This document shows, piece after piece, positions 7,823-17,524 of a stretch of DNA of 64,000 nt. The DNA lies in the NCBI GenBank assembly GCA_017409575.1, contig JAFQSM010000036.1, positions 62,001 through 126,000 on the forward strand. Direction: 5' to 3'. The notes beneath the pieces are model-generated. The model ran no database searches, had not been told where the DNA came from, and worked only from the letters and a program-made list of their open reading frames with translations. A program made the position numbers and the translations under genes. Position 1 is the stretch's first letter. Each line of letters opens with the position of its first letter. Source of the stretch: Clostridia bacterium (GTDB lineage Bacteria > Bacillota > Clostridia > Monoglobales > Monoglobaceae).

Positions 7823-9661
7823 TTAATGCAAGTGAACTGTGCTCTTTTGCTGCGATACCCCGTCATAGAAAATTTCAACAGTAACTGTGTTTGTTGTGCC
7901 TTCAAGCTTAACAACATCACTTTTGCCTTTTGCCAAGTTTTTGCTGTAGACGTTCGAGCCATTTACACTTACTTGCACAAGTGCACTTTCCTTATCTTTG
8001 GGTCCATAAATTGTAATCATCGTGCTTTTTTTCTTAACTTCGGGTTTTTGTTCTACAGGTTTGTTTTCCTCATCAGTATTATTTGCATTTCCCTCGTCTT
8101 CGTCGTTCTTGGTTTCTTCTTCGGGGCCCTTACTTACATAAAATACAATTTTGTCGCCTTTTTTGACAGTTGTTCCTGCCTCAGGCTCTTGTCTTATAAC
8201 CGAGCCTGTAGGTATGGTATCGCTGAATTCTTCTTCAAATTCTGCTGTAAGACCAAGCTTGTCAACTTCCATTTCTACTTCACGCGAGTCTTTGTATCTT
8301 GTGTAATTTTTCAATACAAATTCCGAGCTACCACCGCTCAGCTCTACTGTTATGATAATAACATCCTTCTTTTTGACTTTTGTGCCATATTCGGGGTCTT
8401 GTGAAAGGATTGTGCCTGCCTCGCTGTCACTTTCGGTTGTCTTGCCTCTTACGATATTGAATCTGTATTCAACTTCTTCATCAATGTCGACATATTTATC
8501 GATAGCTTCCTCATACATCATACCCTCAAGTTTGGGGATTTCAACAGTTTCACCGCCTGAAATCATACCGCCAATTCCAGTAATTGAAAGGAATGCCGCC
8601 GAAATAAGTGCAATAAGAGCAATTGCGCAAGCTATAGCAACAACAATTACTTTGCGTTCTTTCTTTTTGTCTATTTGCGAAGAATTCTTTTTAACAGGAG
8701 CTTTTTTAGGCATAACTTCCTCTTCTTCCTTTTCAACTTTTTTGTCAATCTTAATTGCCGGCATTTTTATTGTTTGTCCGCCATCAGGAATAATTAGTTC
8801 GTCCTCTTCAGCGGTTTCTTCAATTATTCCACGATTAGGGTCATTAAGAACATCCTCAAGGTCCAAAATCATCTCGCTTGCGCTCTTATATCTGCCCGAA
8901 ACCTCTTTGCACATTGCCTTAAGAACAATTTTTTCAAGAGGCAGCGGAATGCTTAAGTTATGTTCTCTGGGCGGTACCGGTTCATCCTGAAGATGCATTA
9001 TGGCAACGGTAACAGGTCTTTCACTGTCAAACGGCACGGTACCGGTCAACATTTCGTAAAGAACAATACCAAGCGAGTATATATCCGAACGCTCGTCAGT
9101 ATATCCACCGCGTGCCTGCTCGGGCGAAATATAATGTACTGACCCGATTGCTGTATCCTCGCAAGTCATTGTTGACTGAACATTGGCGCGCGCGATACCA
9201 AAATCTGTAACCTTTAAAACGCCGTCATCTTTCATAATAATATTATGCGGCTTTATGTCACGGTGAATTATAGAATTTTTGTGTGCCTGTTCAAGACCCT
9301 TTGCAATCTGAACAGCATAACCCACAGCCTCGCGCCAGGGAAGTATATGCTTTGCATCGATATACTCTTTAAGAGTTGTTCCTTTGATATATTCCATCAC
9401 AATATAGTGGAGTCCGTCTTCGTTTCCTACATCAAAAATCGAAACAATGTTGGGATGTGTAAGGCTGGCAGCAGCTTGCGCCTCAACATTAAATCGACGC
9501 ACAAATTCCTCGTCATTCTGCAAATCAGGGCGAAGAACTTTTACTGCCACAAAACGGTTGAGAAGCTTGCACTTGGCCTTGTAAACAACAGCCATACCGC
9601 CGCTTCCGACTTTTTCAAGTATTTCATATCTGCCCGCAAGGACTTTTCCAATCAATGTCAT
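7823..9661 (-). CDS. prkC: PASTA-domain Ser/Thr protein kinase PrkC
   Basis: This 612-aa membrane kinase senses cell-wall fragments and phosphorylates many cytoplasmic proteins. The kinase domain spans 1-270: glycine loop GSGGMAVVY (19-27), ATP-binding Lys41, HRDIKPHN (133-140), DFG (153-155). A charged linker and one membrane helix (about 338-360) follow. Outside are only two recognizable PASTA repeats (about 373-443 and 447-511), fewer than the three of B. subtilis PrkC. An acidic linker and a C-terminal beta domain end the protein. It overlaps prpC by 4 bp (ATGA), so kinase and phosphatase are co-translated. Confidence 0.95.
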   Translation of the reverse strand: MTLIGKVLAGRYEILEKVGSGGMAVVYKAKCKLLNRFVAVKVLRPDLQNDEEFVRRFNVEAQAAASLTHPNIVSIFDVGNEDGLHYIVMEYIKGTTLKEYIDAKHILPWREAVGYAVQIAKGLEQAHKNSIIHRDIKPHNIIMKDDGVLKVTDFGIARANVQSTMTCEDTAIGSVHYISPEQARGGYTDERSDIYSLGIVLYEMLTGTVPFDSERPVTVAIMHLQDEPVPPREHNLSIPLPLEKIVLKAMCKEVSGRYKSASEMILDLEDVLNDPNRGIIEETAEEDELIIPDGGQTIKMPAIKIDKKVEKEEEEVMPKKAPVKKNSSQIDKKKERKVIVVAIACAIALIALISAAFLSITGIGGMISGGETVEIPKLEGMMYEEAIDKYVDIDEEVEYRFNIVRGKTTESDSEAGTILSQDPEYGTKVKKKDVIIITVELSGGSSEFVLKNYTRYKDSREVEMEVDKLGLTAEFEEEFSDTIPTGSVIRQEPEAGTTVKKGDKIVFYVSKGPEEETKNDEDEGNANNTDEENKPVEQKPEVKKKSTMITIYGPKDKESALVQVSVNGSNVYSKNLAKGKSDVVKLEGTTNTVTVEIFYDGVSQQKSTVHLH

Positions 9662-10416
9662 ACTGTTTCCTCCTTTTTAAACTGAAGGGCAATAACCGTT
9701 ATATTGTCAACTCCGCCGTTTTTGTTTGCCTCATCAATCAGTGTATCCACTGCATTTTTTAAATTTTCTGAATTATTAAGTATTTCTTTTATTTGCTTTT
9801 CACTCAGCATTTCGGTAAGTCCGTCACTGCAAATAAGTATTGTCTCTCCTCCACATGGAACATAATCATAAAAGTCAGCATCTACATACTTTTCGGGACC
9901 TACTGCTCGTGTGATTATATTTTTATCCGGATGGTTTCGTGCCTCGGCTCTTGTTATGCTTCCGCTTTGCACCAGCTCCTCAACGACCGAATGGTCAACC
10001 GTAATTTTTCGTATAATCGCATCTGACACAAGATATGCCCGGCTGTCACCAACATTTGCAATTCGTACAAGGTCTTTTTTTACAAAAGCTACTACTGTTG
10101 TTGTTCCCATACCGGCCTGTGCCGAATTTTTAATGGACATATTGTATATTTCGGAATTTGCAAAGTCAATTGCCGCCGCCATTTTCTTTACAATTTTTAC
10201 GCTGTCTTCCTCCAAAAGAGAGTCTGCAAGGTCATCACAAATAAGATTAGCCGCCATACTGCTTGCTATTTCGCCGGCATTATGTCCGCCCATTCCGTCA
10301 GCAAGCACGCAAATACCCGAGGGTACGCCATCTTTAAATCCGCTTATTGCAAAGCTATCTTCGTTAAGCTCGCGCAGCCTTCCTATGTCTGTCTTGCCAT
10401 ACACTTCAACAAACAT
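9658..10416 (-). CDS. prpC: PP2C-type Ser/Thr phosphatase PrpC
   Basis: This 252-aa metal-dependent phosphatase reverses PrkC phosphorylation. PPM motifs are clear: RLRELNEDSF, VLADGMGGHNAG (metal-binding Asp), GDSRAYL, and CSDGLTEML near the C-terminus. I prefer the ATG at 10416, with AAAGGG at a usable distance, over the TTG at 10437. Gene order rlmN-prpC-prkC is conserved. Confidence 0.94.
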   Translation of the reverse strand: MFVEVYGKTDIGRLRELNEDSFAISGFKDGVPSGICVLADGMGGHNAGEIASSMAANLICDDLADSLLEEDSVKIVKKMAAAIDFANSEIYNMSIKNSAQAGMGTTTVVAFVKKDLVRIANVGDSRAYLVSDAIIRKITVDHSVVEELVQSGSITRAEARNHPDKNIITRAVGPEKYVDADFYDYVPCGGETILICSDGLTEMLSEKQIKEILNNSENLKNAVDTLIDEANKNGGVDNITVIALQFKKEETV

Positions 10417-10469
10417 ACCATCATCCCTTTCTGTCAATTCTAAAGTATTTTTATACTGTGATTATCAAA

Positions 10470-11531
10470 CTAATTTATATTTTGATTTCTGTTTTTCCTA
10501 AGCTGTCCGCAAGCGGCATTTATGTCACTGCCCATTTCGCGTCTTACAGTTGCCGCGATACCATTTTTCTCGAGCCTTGCACGAAACGCCTCAATTCCTG
10601 CCTTGCTGCTTTTTTCAAATCCTATTTCTTTTACTTTGTTTACGGGGATAAGATTTACATGGCAAAGCATCCCTTTCAGGAGTCTTGAAAGCTTATCAGC
10701 CTCTTCAACGCTGTCATTGACCCCCGAAATCAAAGTATATTCAAACGAAATTCGTCTTGAAGTGCTTTTTATATATTCTCTGCACGCCGACAGCACTTCC
10801 TCAATCGGATATTTTTTGTTTATCGGCATAATTTCGGAGCGTTTTTCGTTTGTTGGAGCATGGAGCGAAATCAAAAGTGTAATCTGCAACTTTTTCTCGG
10901 CAAGAGCAAGAATTTTGTCGGCAATGCCGCAAGTCGAAATTGAAATATGCCTTTGCCCTATATTAAGCCCTTCTTCTGCATTTACAAGGTCAATAAATTT
11001 AAGAACATTGTCAAAATTGTCAAATGGCTCGCCAATCCCCATCATAACAACATTCGAAATTCTTTGACCCAGGTCTTTTTGCACGCATATAATCTGACTG
11101 AGCATCTCGCCTGCTGACAAATTTCTTATTTTGCCGCCGATTGTCGATGCACAGAATTTGCAACCCATAAGGCATCCAACCTGAGAGGATATGCAAATTG
11201 TATATCCGTATTCATACTTCATAAGTACCGATTCGATAAAATTGCCGTCACTTAATTCTAACAGATATTTACGGGTTTCGTCAATCTTTGAAACAAACTT
11301 TTCGCAAATTTTTACCGCACCTATGTACGCTTTTGCCGAAAGCTCTTCACGCAAAGCTTTGGGGATATTGGGCATATCTTCAAAAGATTCTGCACCCTTT
11401 TGTATCCACTCAAAAATCTGCTTTGCCCTGAATTTTGGCTGCCCCATATCCAAAATAAGCTTTTCAACTTCAGCCAGCGTCAAATCTATAAGTCTTATTT
11501 TTTCTGTTTCTTTTCTTTCACCATTTTGCAT
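10470..11531 (-). CDS. rlmN: dual-specificity RNA methyltransferase RlmN
   Basis: This 353-aa radical SAM enzyme methylates C2 of A2503 in 23S rRNA and A37 in some tRNAs. The cluster ligands are C120-x3-C124-x2-C127 (GCLMGCKFCAS). MMGIGEPFDN is the SAM-binding GGE-type motif, and the resolving Cys is in NAACGQL at the C-terminus. The start at 11531 overlaps rsmB by 37 bp; its ribosome site is weak, so translation is probably coupled. Confidence 0.95.
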   Translation of the reverse strand: MQNGERKETEKIRLIDLTLAEVEKLILDMGQPKFRAKQIFEWIQKGAESFEDMPNIPKALREELSAKAYIGAVKICEKFVSKIDETRKYLLELSDGNFIESVLMKYEYGYTICISSQVGCLMGCKFCASTIGGKIRNLSAGEMLSQIICVQKDLGQRISNVVMMGIGEPFDNFDNVLKFIDLVNAEEGLNIGQRHISISTCGIADKILALAEKKLQITLLISLHAPTNEKRSEIMPINKKYPIEEVLSACREYIKSTSRRISFEYTLISGVNDSVEEADKLSRLLKGMLCHVNLIPVNKVKEIGFEKSSKAGIEAFRARLEKNGIAATVRREMGSDINAACGQLRKNRNQNIN

Positions 11532-12796
11532 ATATAAAATCCGCTTTCACCATAAACTGAGGTCAATATCTGCTCCTCGTATTCTTTTTTAAAGTCTTTA
11601 TGATTTTTCAAAAATTCTTCAATCTGCAATCTGTTTTCTTCGGGAAGAATTGTGCAGGTACTGTAAACAAGCACACCCCCGTCTTTTACATACAGGGCAG
11701 CATTTTTCAGAATTTCTGCCTGAATTTTGCAAAGTTCTGTGACTTCTTCCTCGCATCTGCTCCACTTTATATCAGGCTTTTTATGTAAAACACCAAGTCC
11801 CGAACAGGGAACATCCGCCAGAACCCTGTCAGCAGATTCCAAAAGCTCGTCACATTTTTTTGAAGAATCCATAACCTTTGCATTTATTATGTCAATACCA
11901 AGTCGTTTTGCAGATGCCATTATCAAGTCAATTTTATGTTCAAAAACATCAAATGCCAATATTTTGCCGTTGTTTCCCATTCTTTCGGCAATCGCACAGG
12001 ATTTTCCGCCCGGTGCGGCACACATATCTATTATCGTTTCATTCGGCTTTGGGTCAAGAACTTTAACCGTTTTTTGTGAAGAAATATTCTGAAGTGAATA
12101 AAGTCCGTCTTTGTAAGCATTTGATTTTTCTATATTGAGTTTACCTTTTACAAACAACGAACTTTCGGTAATTTCACAATTTTCGCACAAAAGACCCTCT
12201 TTTGAAAGAATATCCGAAAGGTTTGCCTTGTCAGTTTTTAAGGGGTTTACCCTTATATGCAAGCTATGAGCATTTCTGTTTTCCTTAAAAAGCTCTTCAC
12301 AAGTCTCTGCACCATACTCTTCAATAATTCGTGCCGTTATCCACTCGGGATAAGAATATTCAAGCGACAAATCCGCTGCCGTGTCTCCTGTTTTGGGAAA
12401 CTGAAAGCTTTCAACTCCTCGCGCAGACGCTCGCAAAACTCCATTTACAAAACCCGAAGCTGCTGAGTGTGAATACTTTTTTGCAAGCTTTACCGATTCG
12501 TTGCAGGCAGCATTTGCAGGAATTTTGTCCATATAATAAATCTGGTAAATTCCCATTCGGAGAATATTAAGCACCCATGGTGTCATTTTTTTGATTTTAA
12601 CTTTAGAGAATTTTGATATTATAAAGTCAAGTGCCGTTTTGTTCGAAATTATTCCATAAATAATTTCGGTAATCAATCCTTTGTCCTGCGCCGAAAAATC
12701 ATCTTGTCTAAGTGCTGTTTTTAGTGCAGCGTTTGTATAAGCTCCTGATTTTTCTATGCTGTAAAGCGCCTTTAATGCAGCTTCTCTTGCCGTCAT
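11495..12796 (-). CDS. rsmB: 16S rRNA (cytosine-5) methyltransferase RsmB
   Basis: This 433-aa enzyme makes m5C967 in 16S rRNA (E. coli numbering). The N-terminal NusB-like helical domain (about 1-135) is followed by a Rossmann methyltransferase domain. That domain has MCAAPGGKS (SAM site), DVPCSGLG (motif IV Cys) and YSTCTILPEEN (motif VI catalytic Cys). AAAGGAG lies before the ATG. The C-terminal ten residues are lysine-rich and run into the rlmN start. Confidence 0.95.
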   Translation of the reverse strand: MTAREAALKALYSIEKSGAYTNAALKTALRQDDFSAQDKGLITEIIYGIISNKTALDFIISKFSKVKIKKMTPWVLNILRMGIYQIYYMDKIPANAACNESVKLAKKYSHSAASGFVNGVLRASARGVESFQFPKTGDTAADLSLEYSYPEWITARIIEEYGAETCEELFKENRNAHSLHIRVNPLKTDKANLSDILSKEGLLCENCEITESSLFVKGKLNIEKSNAYKDGLYSLQNISSQKTVKVLDPKPNETIIDMCAAPGGKSCAIAERMGNNGKILAFDVFEHKIDLIMASAKRLGIDIINAKVMDSSKKCDELLESADRVLADVPCSGLGVLHKKPDIKWSRCEEEVTELCKIQAEILKNAALYVKDGGVLVYSTCTILPEENRLQIEEFLKNHKDFKKEYEEQILTSVYGESGFYICKMVKEKKQKK

Positions 12797-12810
12797 AACA
12801 AAACTCTCCT

Positions 12811-13521
12811 TTAGTCTCTGTTTCTGCCAAAGCCAACAATTGAAAGAAGTCTTAAAAGATTGGCAATTGCAACAACAGCTGATGCAACATAGGTCATTGC
12901 AGCGGCGCTCAGCACCTTTTTAGATGCGGCAAGCTCGTCGTTTCCAAGAATTGAATTGTTCTCAAGTGTTTTTATCGCTCTGTTTGAAGCGTTAAATTCC
13001 ACCGGTAAGGTAATAATCTGAAACAAAACAACCAGACCAAATAATATAACGCCAAAATTCGCAAGATTTGAAAAACTGAACAAAATTCCAAATATCGCAA
13101 GAGGCCACGCCGCATAAGATGCAATCTGTACCACCGGCACGATTGTATTTCTCAGCTTTATCGGCGCATAACCCTCGGCATATTGAACAGCGTGCCCTAC
13201 CTCATGTGCTGCAACGCCAATTGCCGCAACCGAAGTACTGGAATATGTGCTGTCCGAAAGCCTTACCACACTTGCTTTTGGGTCAAAATGGTCAGTAAGA
13301 TTGCCCGGGACCCGTTCAACCACCACTTTTTGAAGTCCGTTCATATCCAGAATTCTGCGTGCAATTTCTGCCCCTGTATAACCTCTGTTGTTTGCCACTC
13401 CTCTGTATTTGTTGAAGGTCGAATTAACCTTTGTCTGCGCATACATTGCAAATATAAGTGCAGGCAAAACCAAAACTATATATGTCATATCAATACCATA
13501 AAAATAACCCATAGGATACAT
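12811..13521 (-). CDS. YugP-type membrane zinc metallopeptidase
   Basis: This 236-aa protein belongs to the neutral zinc metallopeptidase family PF04298. It has an N-terminal membrane helix, HEVGHAVQYAEGY (HExxH, about residue 116) and further membrane helices in the C-terminal half. Substrates are unknown. It is inserted between fmt and rsmB, which are adjacent in B. subtilis. Spacing (14 bp to rsmB, 22 bp to fmt) places it inside the operon. Confidence 0.9.
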   Translation of the reverse strand: MYPMGYFYGIDMTYIVLVLPALIFAMYAQTKVNSTFNKYRGVANNRGYTGAEIARRILDMNGLQKVVVERVPGNLTDHFDPKASVVRLSDSTYSSTSVAAIGVAAHEVGHAVQYAEGYAPIKLRNTIVPVVQIASYAAWPLAIFGILFSFSNLANFGVILFGLVVLFQIITLPVEFNASNRAIKTLENNSILGNDELAASKKVLSAAAMTYVASAVVAIANLLRLLSIVGFGRNRD

Positions 13522-13543
13522 AAATCAAAACATCCTTTCTTTT

Positions 13544-14485
13544 TTAAGCCAAAACTTCGCCGCAGTCAATTGAATGTCCGTTGAGGTAATCCCTCACCTG
13601 CATACGCTTGCTTCCGGCAAACTGCACTTCGCTTGCAAGAATTGAAGCATTGTCACCACAAGCGATTTCTATGCCTTTTTCGCTCACATTCAAAATTTGC
13701 CCCGGACAGCCGTCAGCTTTTTTGCTTGTCAGAACTGCGCTGTAAATCTTCAGATTTTCGCCTTTATACAAAGTATGTGCAACAGGCCAGGGATTCATTC
13801 CGCAAATCAAGTTTATGATTGATTGAGCAGGTCTTGACCAATCAATTTTTGCAGTTTCTTTACTTATCATTGGCGCGTAACACGAGCCCTCATCATTTTG
13901 CTTTTCCGGCTTAAGTTCGCCCTTTTCTGCCAAAACAAGTGTTTCAATCAGCAATTCGGCGCCAATATCCATAAGTCTGTCATGAAGTTCGCCCGATGTT
14001 TCGTACTCGCCGATTTGAGTTTCGACTTTAAGAAGCATATCACCGGTATCGAGACCCTTTTCCATCAGCATTGATGTTATACCCGTGGTTTTTTCGCCGT
14101 TTATAACCGACCACTGAATCGGGCCTGCTCCTCGGTATTTCGGCAAAAGTGATGCGTGTATATTGATACATCCGTATTTTGGATAATTTAAAATATACTC
14201 AGGAAGAATTTTCCCGTATGCAACCACTATTATAATGTCCGGATTAAGCCTTTCAAGCTCTGCTTTAAATGCAAAATCTTTCAGTGTTTCGGGCTGAAAA
14301 ACTTCTATATTGTTTTCAGTCGCAGTCACCTTTACAGGCGGCGGAGTCAACTTGTGACCTCGTCCTGCCGGCTTGTCCGGCTGAGTAACAACGCCACAAA
14401 CATCGTATTTGTTTTCAATCAGTGCCCAAAGACACGGTACAGCAAATTCGGGTGTTCCCATAAAAAGAACTCTCAATGTTTTCAT
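13544..14485 (-). CDS. fmt: methionyl-tRNA formyltransferase
   Basis: This enzyme (about 313 aa) formylates initiator Met-tRNA. It opens with RVLFMGTPEFAVPC and contains NIHASLLPKYRGAGPIQW (catalytic Asn-His) and KGLDTGDM. The start is uncertain. ATG at 14485 has its AAAGGA too close, a TTG 9 nt downstream (codon 4) has better spacing, and a GTG lies at 14494. It is followed by the metallopeptidase and preceded by def, the usual partner that removes the formyl group. Confidence 0.94.
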   Translation of the reverse strand: MKTLRVLFMGTPEFAVPCLWALIENKYDVCGVVTQPDKPAGRGHKLTPPPVKVTATENNIEVFQPETLKDFAFKAELERLNPDIIIVVAYGKILPEYILNYPKYGCINIHASLLPKYRGAGPIQWSVINGEKTTGITSMLMEKGLDTGDMLLKVETQIGEYETSGELHDRLMDIGAELLIETLVLAEKGELKPEKQNDEGSCYAPMISKETAKIDWSRPAQSIINLICGMNPWPVAHTLYKGENLKIYSAVLTSKKADGCPGQILNVSEKGIEIACGDNASILASEVQFAGSKRMQVRDYLNGHSIDCGEVLA

Positions 14486-14515
14486 TCCTTTCACACAAAA
14501 CCGATTGTAATCCTT

Positions 14516-14968
14516 TTAAGACTCAAGCCATTCGTCAACCAGTCTCATAAACATATTTCCGTCCAGATGGTCTGTTTCGTGGCAAAATGCCCTTGCCAAA
14601 AGCTCCTCGCCTTCGTATTCATGCCACTCACCTGTGCGGTCCTGCGCTTTGATTTTTACGTACATCGGGCGTTTTACCATTCCAAACTGTCCGGGATAGC
14701 TAAGACACCCTTCGGGTCCGTTTTGCACGCCACGGGTTTCGATTATTTCAGGGTTTATAAGTTCATACGGCTCGTCGTCAATATCAATAACAACAACCCT
14801 CTTCAAAACCCCTACCTGAGGTGCCGCAAGTCCCACGCCCCCTGATTCATAAAGTGTATCAAACAAATCATCAACAAGCTGCGAAAGTCTTTGGTCAAAA
14901 ACCTCAATTTTTCTGCATTTTTTGGTCAACACATCATCGCCGTGCTTTACAATATTTCTTATTGCCAT
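14516..14968 (-). CDS. def: peptide deformylase
   Basis: This 150-aa metalloenzyme removes formyl groups from nascent proteins. All three motifs are present: GVGLAAPQVG (about 43-52), EGCLSYPG with the metal-binding Cys, and CHETDHLDG with the HExxH zinc site. GAGGT lies before the ATG. It lies 16 bp downstream of priA and 30 bp upstream of fmt. Confidence 0.96.
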   Translation of the reverse strand: MAIRNIVKHGDDVLTKKCRKIEVFDQRLSQLVDDLFDTLYESGGVGLAAPQVGVLKRVVVIDIDDEPYELINPEIIETRGVQNGPEGCLSYPGQFGMVKRPMYVKIKAQDRTGEWHEYEGEELLARAFCHETDHLDGNMFMRLVDEWLES

Positions 14969-14984
14969 ATCTCTTTACCTCTTT

Positions 14985-17222
14985 TTAAAACATATTTATC
15001 GGATTTGTATCTATACTCAAAAAAGTCTTTTTTCGTGATTTTTCGTGTTCTTCATACACTTCCCTCAAAAGCGGGTGTATTTTTTCTTCGTTTTTACATT
15101 TAAGCAAAATACGATACCTGTAATTGTTGCGTATTTTTTCAATCGGAGCGGCATCTGGTCCAATCATAGCAAAAATCTCATTTCCGTAGAATTTTGATTT
15201 TTTAATTTTGCTCCCGATTTCTTCGCAAAAAGTCTTTACTTCTTCCAAATCCTCACCTGTTGCCATAATACATATTATGTCACAAAATGGTGGATAATTC
15301 AACCTTTTTCTTTGTATTATTTCGTTTTTGTAAAAAGCCTCGTAGTCATGATTTTGTGCATATTTAATCGTGGCATTAAAAGGCTGATAGGTCTGTATAA
15401 TTGCACGTCCGGCTTTTTCGCCTCTGCCGGCTCTTCCGCACACCTGAGTAAACAGCGAAAAGCTTCGCTCGTTTGCTCTGAAATCATCAACAGCCAGGGC
15501 TGTGTCCGCAGCCAGAACTCCCACCAAAGTAACCTCGTGAAAATCAAGACCTTTTGTGACCATCTGTGTTCCAAGCAAAATATCTGCATCTTCGTTTTTG
15601 AACATATCAAGAATTTTCTCGTGTCCACCTTTTTGGGATGTCGTATCGGTATCCATTCTAAGAACTCCGGCAGTTGGAAAAAGGCGCTTCAATTCTTCTT
15701 CTATTTTTTGAGTTCCTGTCCCAAAATACTTTACATGTTTGGAGCCGCATGCAGGACAACTTGTGACATTTGGGATTGTGTAACCGCAATAATGGCACGA
15801 AAGTGTTTCGCGTTTTTTGTGATATGTCATTGCAATACTGCAATCAGGGCAGTTTATAACCTCGCCACATTCGCGGCAAGAAACAAAGGTCGAATATCCG
15901 CGTCTGTTTAAAAACAGAATTGTTTTTTCCTTATTTTCAAGATTTTTTCTTATCTCGGACTGAAGTTTGAGGCTGAGCGGTGAATTATTCTTGTTTTGAA
16001 ACAACTCGCCGCGCATATCCACAATGCTTACCTCGGGGAGTCTGCCCTCGTTGTATCTGTTTTTCATTTCAAACAAGGTGTACTTGCCATTGTTTGCATT
16101 ATAATATTCGCTGACCGATGGTGTCGCTGATGCCAGAAGCAAAACCGCTTTTTTATCCTCAGCAATTTTTTCGGCAACATCAATTGTGTGATATCTTGGC
16201 GAAGTCTCGGATTTGTAACTGTTTTCGTGTTCTTCGTCAAGTATTATTATCCCAATATTTTGAAGCGGTGCAAATATAGCCGACCTTGCGCCTACAACAA
16301 CTCTTACCTCGCCGCGCTTGATTTTGTTCCATTGGTCAAATCTCTCGCCTTGTGAAAGTGCGCTGTGTATTACTGCCACTTTGTTCCCAAATCTTCCGAC
16401 AAATCGTTGTACCATCTGGGGAGTAAGAGAGATTTCGGGCACAAGCATTATCGCATTTTTTCCCTTTCCCATCACTCTTTCTATGGCCTGCAAAAATACT
16501 TCGGTTTTTCCGCTGCCTGTAACTCCGCGAAGCAGAATTTTTTCATTTCTGCCGGCATCTATTGCCGTATTAAGATAATCAATAACCGTTTTTTGCTCCT
16601 CAGTCGGAGTGTATGCAACTGTCTTTTCGTACTTTTCCTCACAATAAGCCGCACGTTCAATGCGCTCACTCTCTATAGTTATATACCCCAGCTTTTCAAG
16701 CGCTTTGATTGCGTCATAAGTACCACCGCGTTCTTTTACCAGTTTTGAAAGCGGAATATTATCTGTCATAAGAAGTGCTTCGATTATTCTTGCTCTTGCA
16801 ACGGCTCCCGAGACACGAAGTTTTTCTTTGACTTCAAAGGCTTCAGTCTGCGAAATGGCAAGGTTTGCATATTTTACTGTTTTTTCGCTTACTCCTGAAG
16901 CAAGTCCGGGCGGTGTTGTAAGCTTTATAGCCTGATACAAAGAGCAAAAATACTTTTCGCTTATCCAAAGACAAAGTTTAAGAATTTCGGGCGAACACAC
17001 AGGTTCGGTCCCGATAAGGCTTTTTATTTCTTTCAGGTTTTCAAATTCACTTTTTTCGGGCAGGTCAATAATAATCCCCTCAACCAAGTTGTTGCGAAAC
17101 CCAAACGGAACTCTTACGCGCATACCAACAGCGGCCTTTTCTGACAAAAAGTCCGGCACACAATAATCAAAAGATTTGTCTATATTTTGTTCTTTGTTGT
17201 TAAGAAGTACTTTTGCAATCAT
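14985..17222 (-). CDS. priA: primosomal helicase PriA
   Basis: This 745-aa 3'-5' helicase restarts collapsed replication forks by loading the primosome. It has an N-terminal DNA-binding domain (about 1-200), Walker A GVTGSGKTEVF, DEEH box, and a zinc domain of eight cysteines (CRECG, CPDC, CHYCG, CPACG, about 440-480) inside the helicase core. The ribosome site before the ATG at 17222 is weak. In B. subtilis coaBC sits between rpoZ and priA; here it is absent. Confidence 0.96.
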   Translation of the reverse strand: MIAKVLLNNKEQNIDKSFDYCVPDFLSEKAAVGMRVRVPFGFRNNLVEGIIIDLPEKSEFENLKEIKSLIGTEPVCSPEILKLCLWISEKYFCSLYQAIKLTTPPGLASGVSEKTVKYANLAISQTEAFEVKEKLRVSGAVARARIIEALLMTDNIPLSKLVKERGGTYDAIKALEKLGYITIESERIERAAYCEEKYEKTVAYTPTEEQKTVIDYLNTAIDAGRNEKILLRGVTGSGKTEVFLQAIERVMGKGKNAIMLVPEISLTPQMVQRFVGRFGNKVAVIHSALSQGERFDQWNKIKRGEVRVVVGARSAIFAPLQNIGIIILDEEHENSYKSETSPRYHTIDVAEKIAEDKKAVLLLASATPSVSEYYNANNGKYTLFEMKNRYNEGRLPEVSIVDMRGELFQNKNNSPLSLKLQSEIRKNLENKEKTILFLNRRGYSTFVSCRECGEVINCPDCSIAMTYHKKRETLSCHYCGYTIPNVTSCPACGSKHVKYFGTGTQKIEEELKRLFPTAGVLRMDTDTTSQKGGHEKILDMFKNEDADILLGTQMVTKGLDFHEVTLVGVLAADTALAVDDFRANERSFSLFTQVCGRAGRGEKAGRAIIQTYQPFNATIKYAQNHDYEAFYKNEIIQRKRLNYPPFCDIICIMATGEDLEEVKTFCEEIGSKIKKSKFYGNEIFAMIGPDAAPIEKIRNNYRYRILLKCKNEEKIHPLLREVYEEHEKSRKKTFLSIDTNPINMF

Positions 17223-17289
17223 AACTTTGTCTCACTAAAAACAAAGGACCACTTCAGATTTTGAGCAGTCCCTCTGTAAACAGTCAATA

Positions 17290-17523
17290 TTATTCTATTA
17301 CAGCAGCTTCGTCATCCAGGGCTGTATGCTTTGCTTCAACCGCCTCGATTTTATCTTCATAAATTTCGTTAACAGCAACAGTTACATCCTTCGAAGTCTT
17401 TACATCCGAAAGCTTTTGAGCACCCTCAACAAGCTGTCTTGTTCTTTTTGCAGTCTCGATTACCAATGCATATCTGCTTCCTGTCTTTTTTACAAGTTCC
17501 GTAATTGGTGGATAAATCATCAT
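17290..17523 (-). CDS. rpoZ: RNA polymerase omega subunit
   Basis: This 77-aa protein helps assemble the RNA polymerase core by binding beta-prime. It shows the family signature SRYALVIETAKRTRQL (residues 16-31) and an acidic tail. The first ATG at 17523 fits AAGGAG at 10 nt. It directly follows gmk with almost no gap, as in many bacteria. Confidence 0.93.
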   Translation of the reverse strand: MMIYPPITELVKKTGSRYALVIETAKRTRQLVEGAQKLSDVKTSKDVTVAVNEIYEDKIEAVEAKHTALDDEAAVIE

Positions 17524-17524
17524 T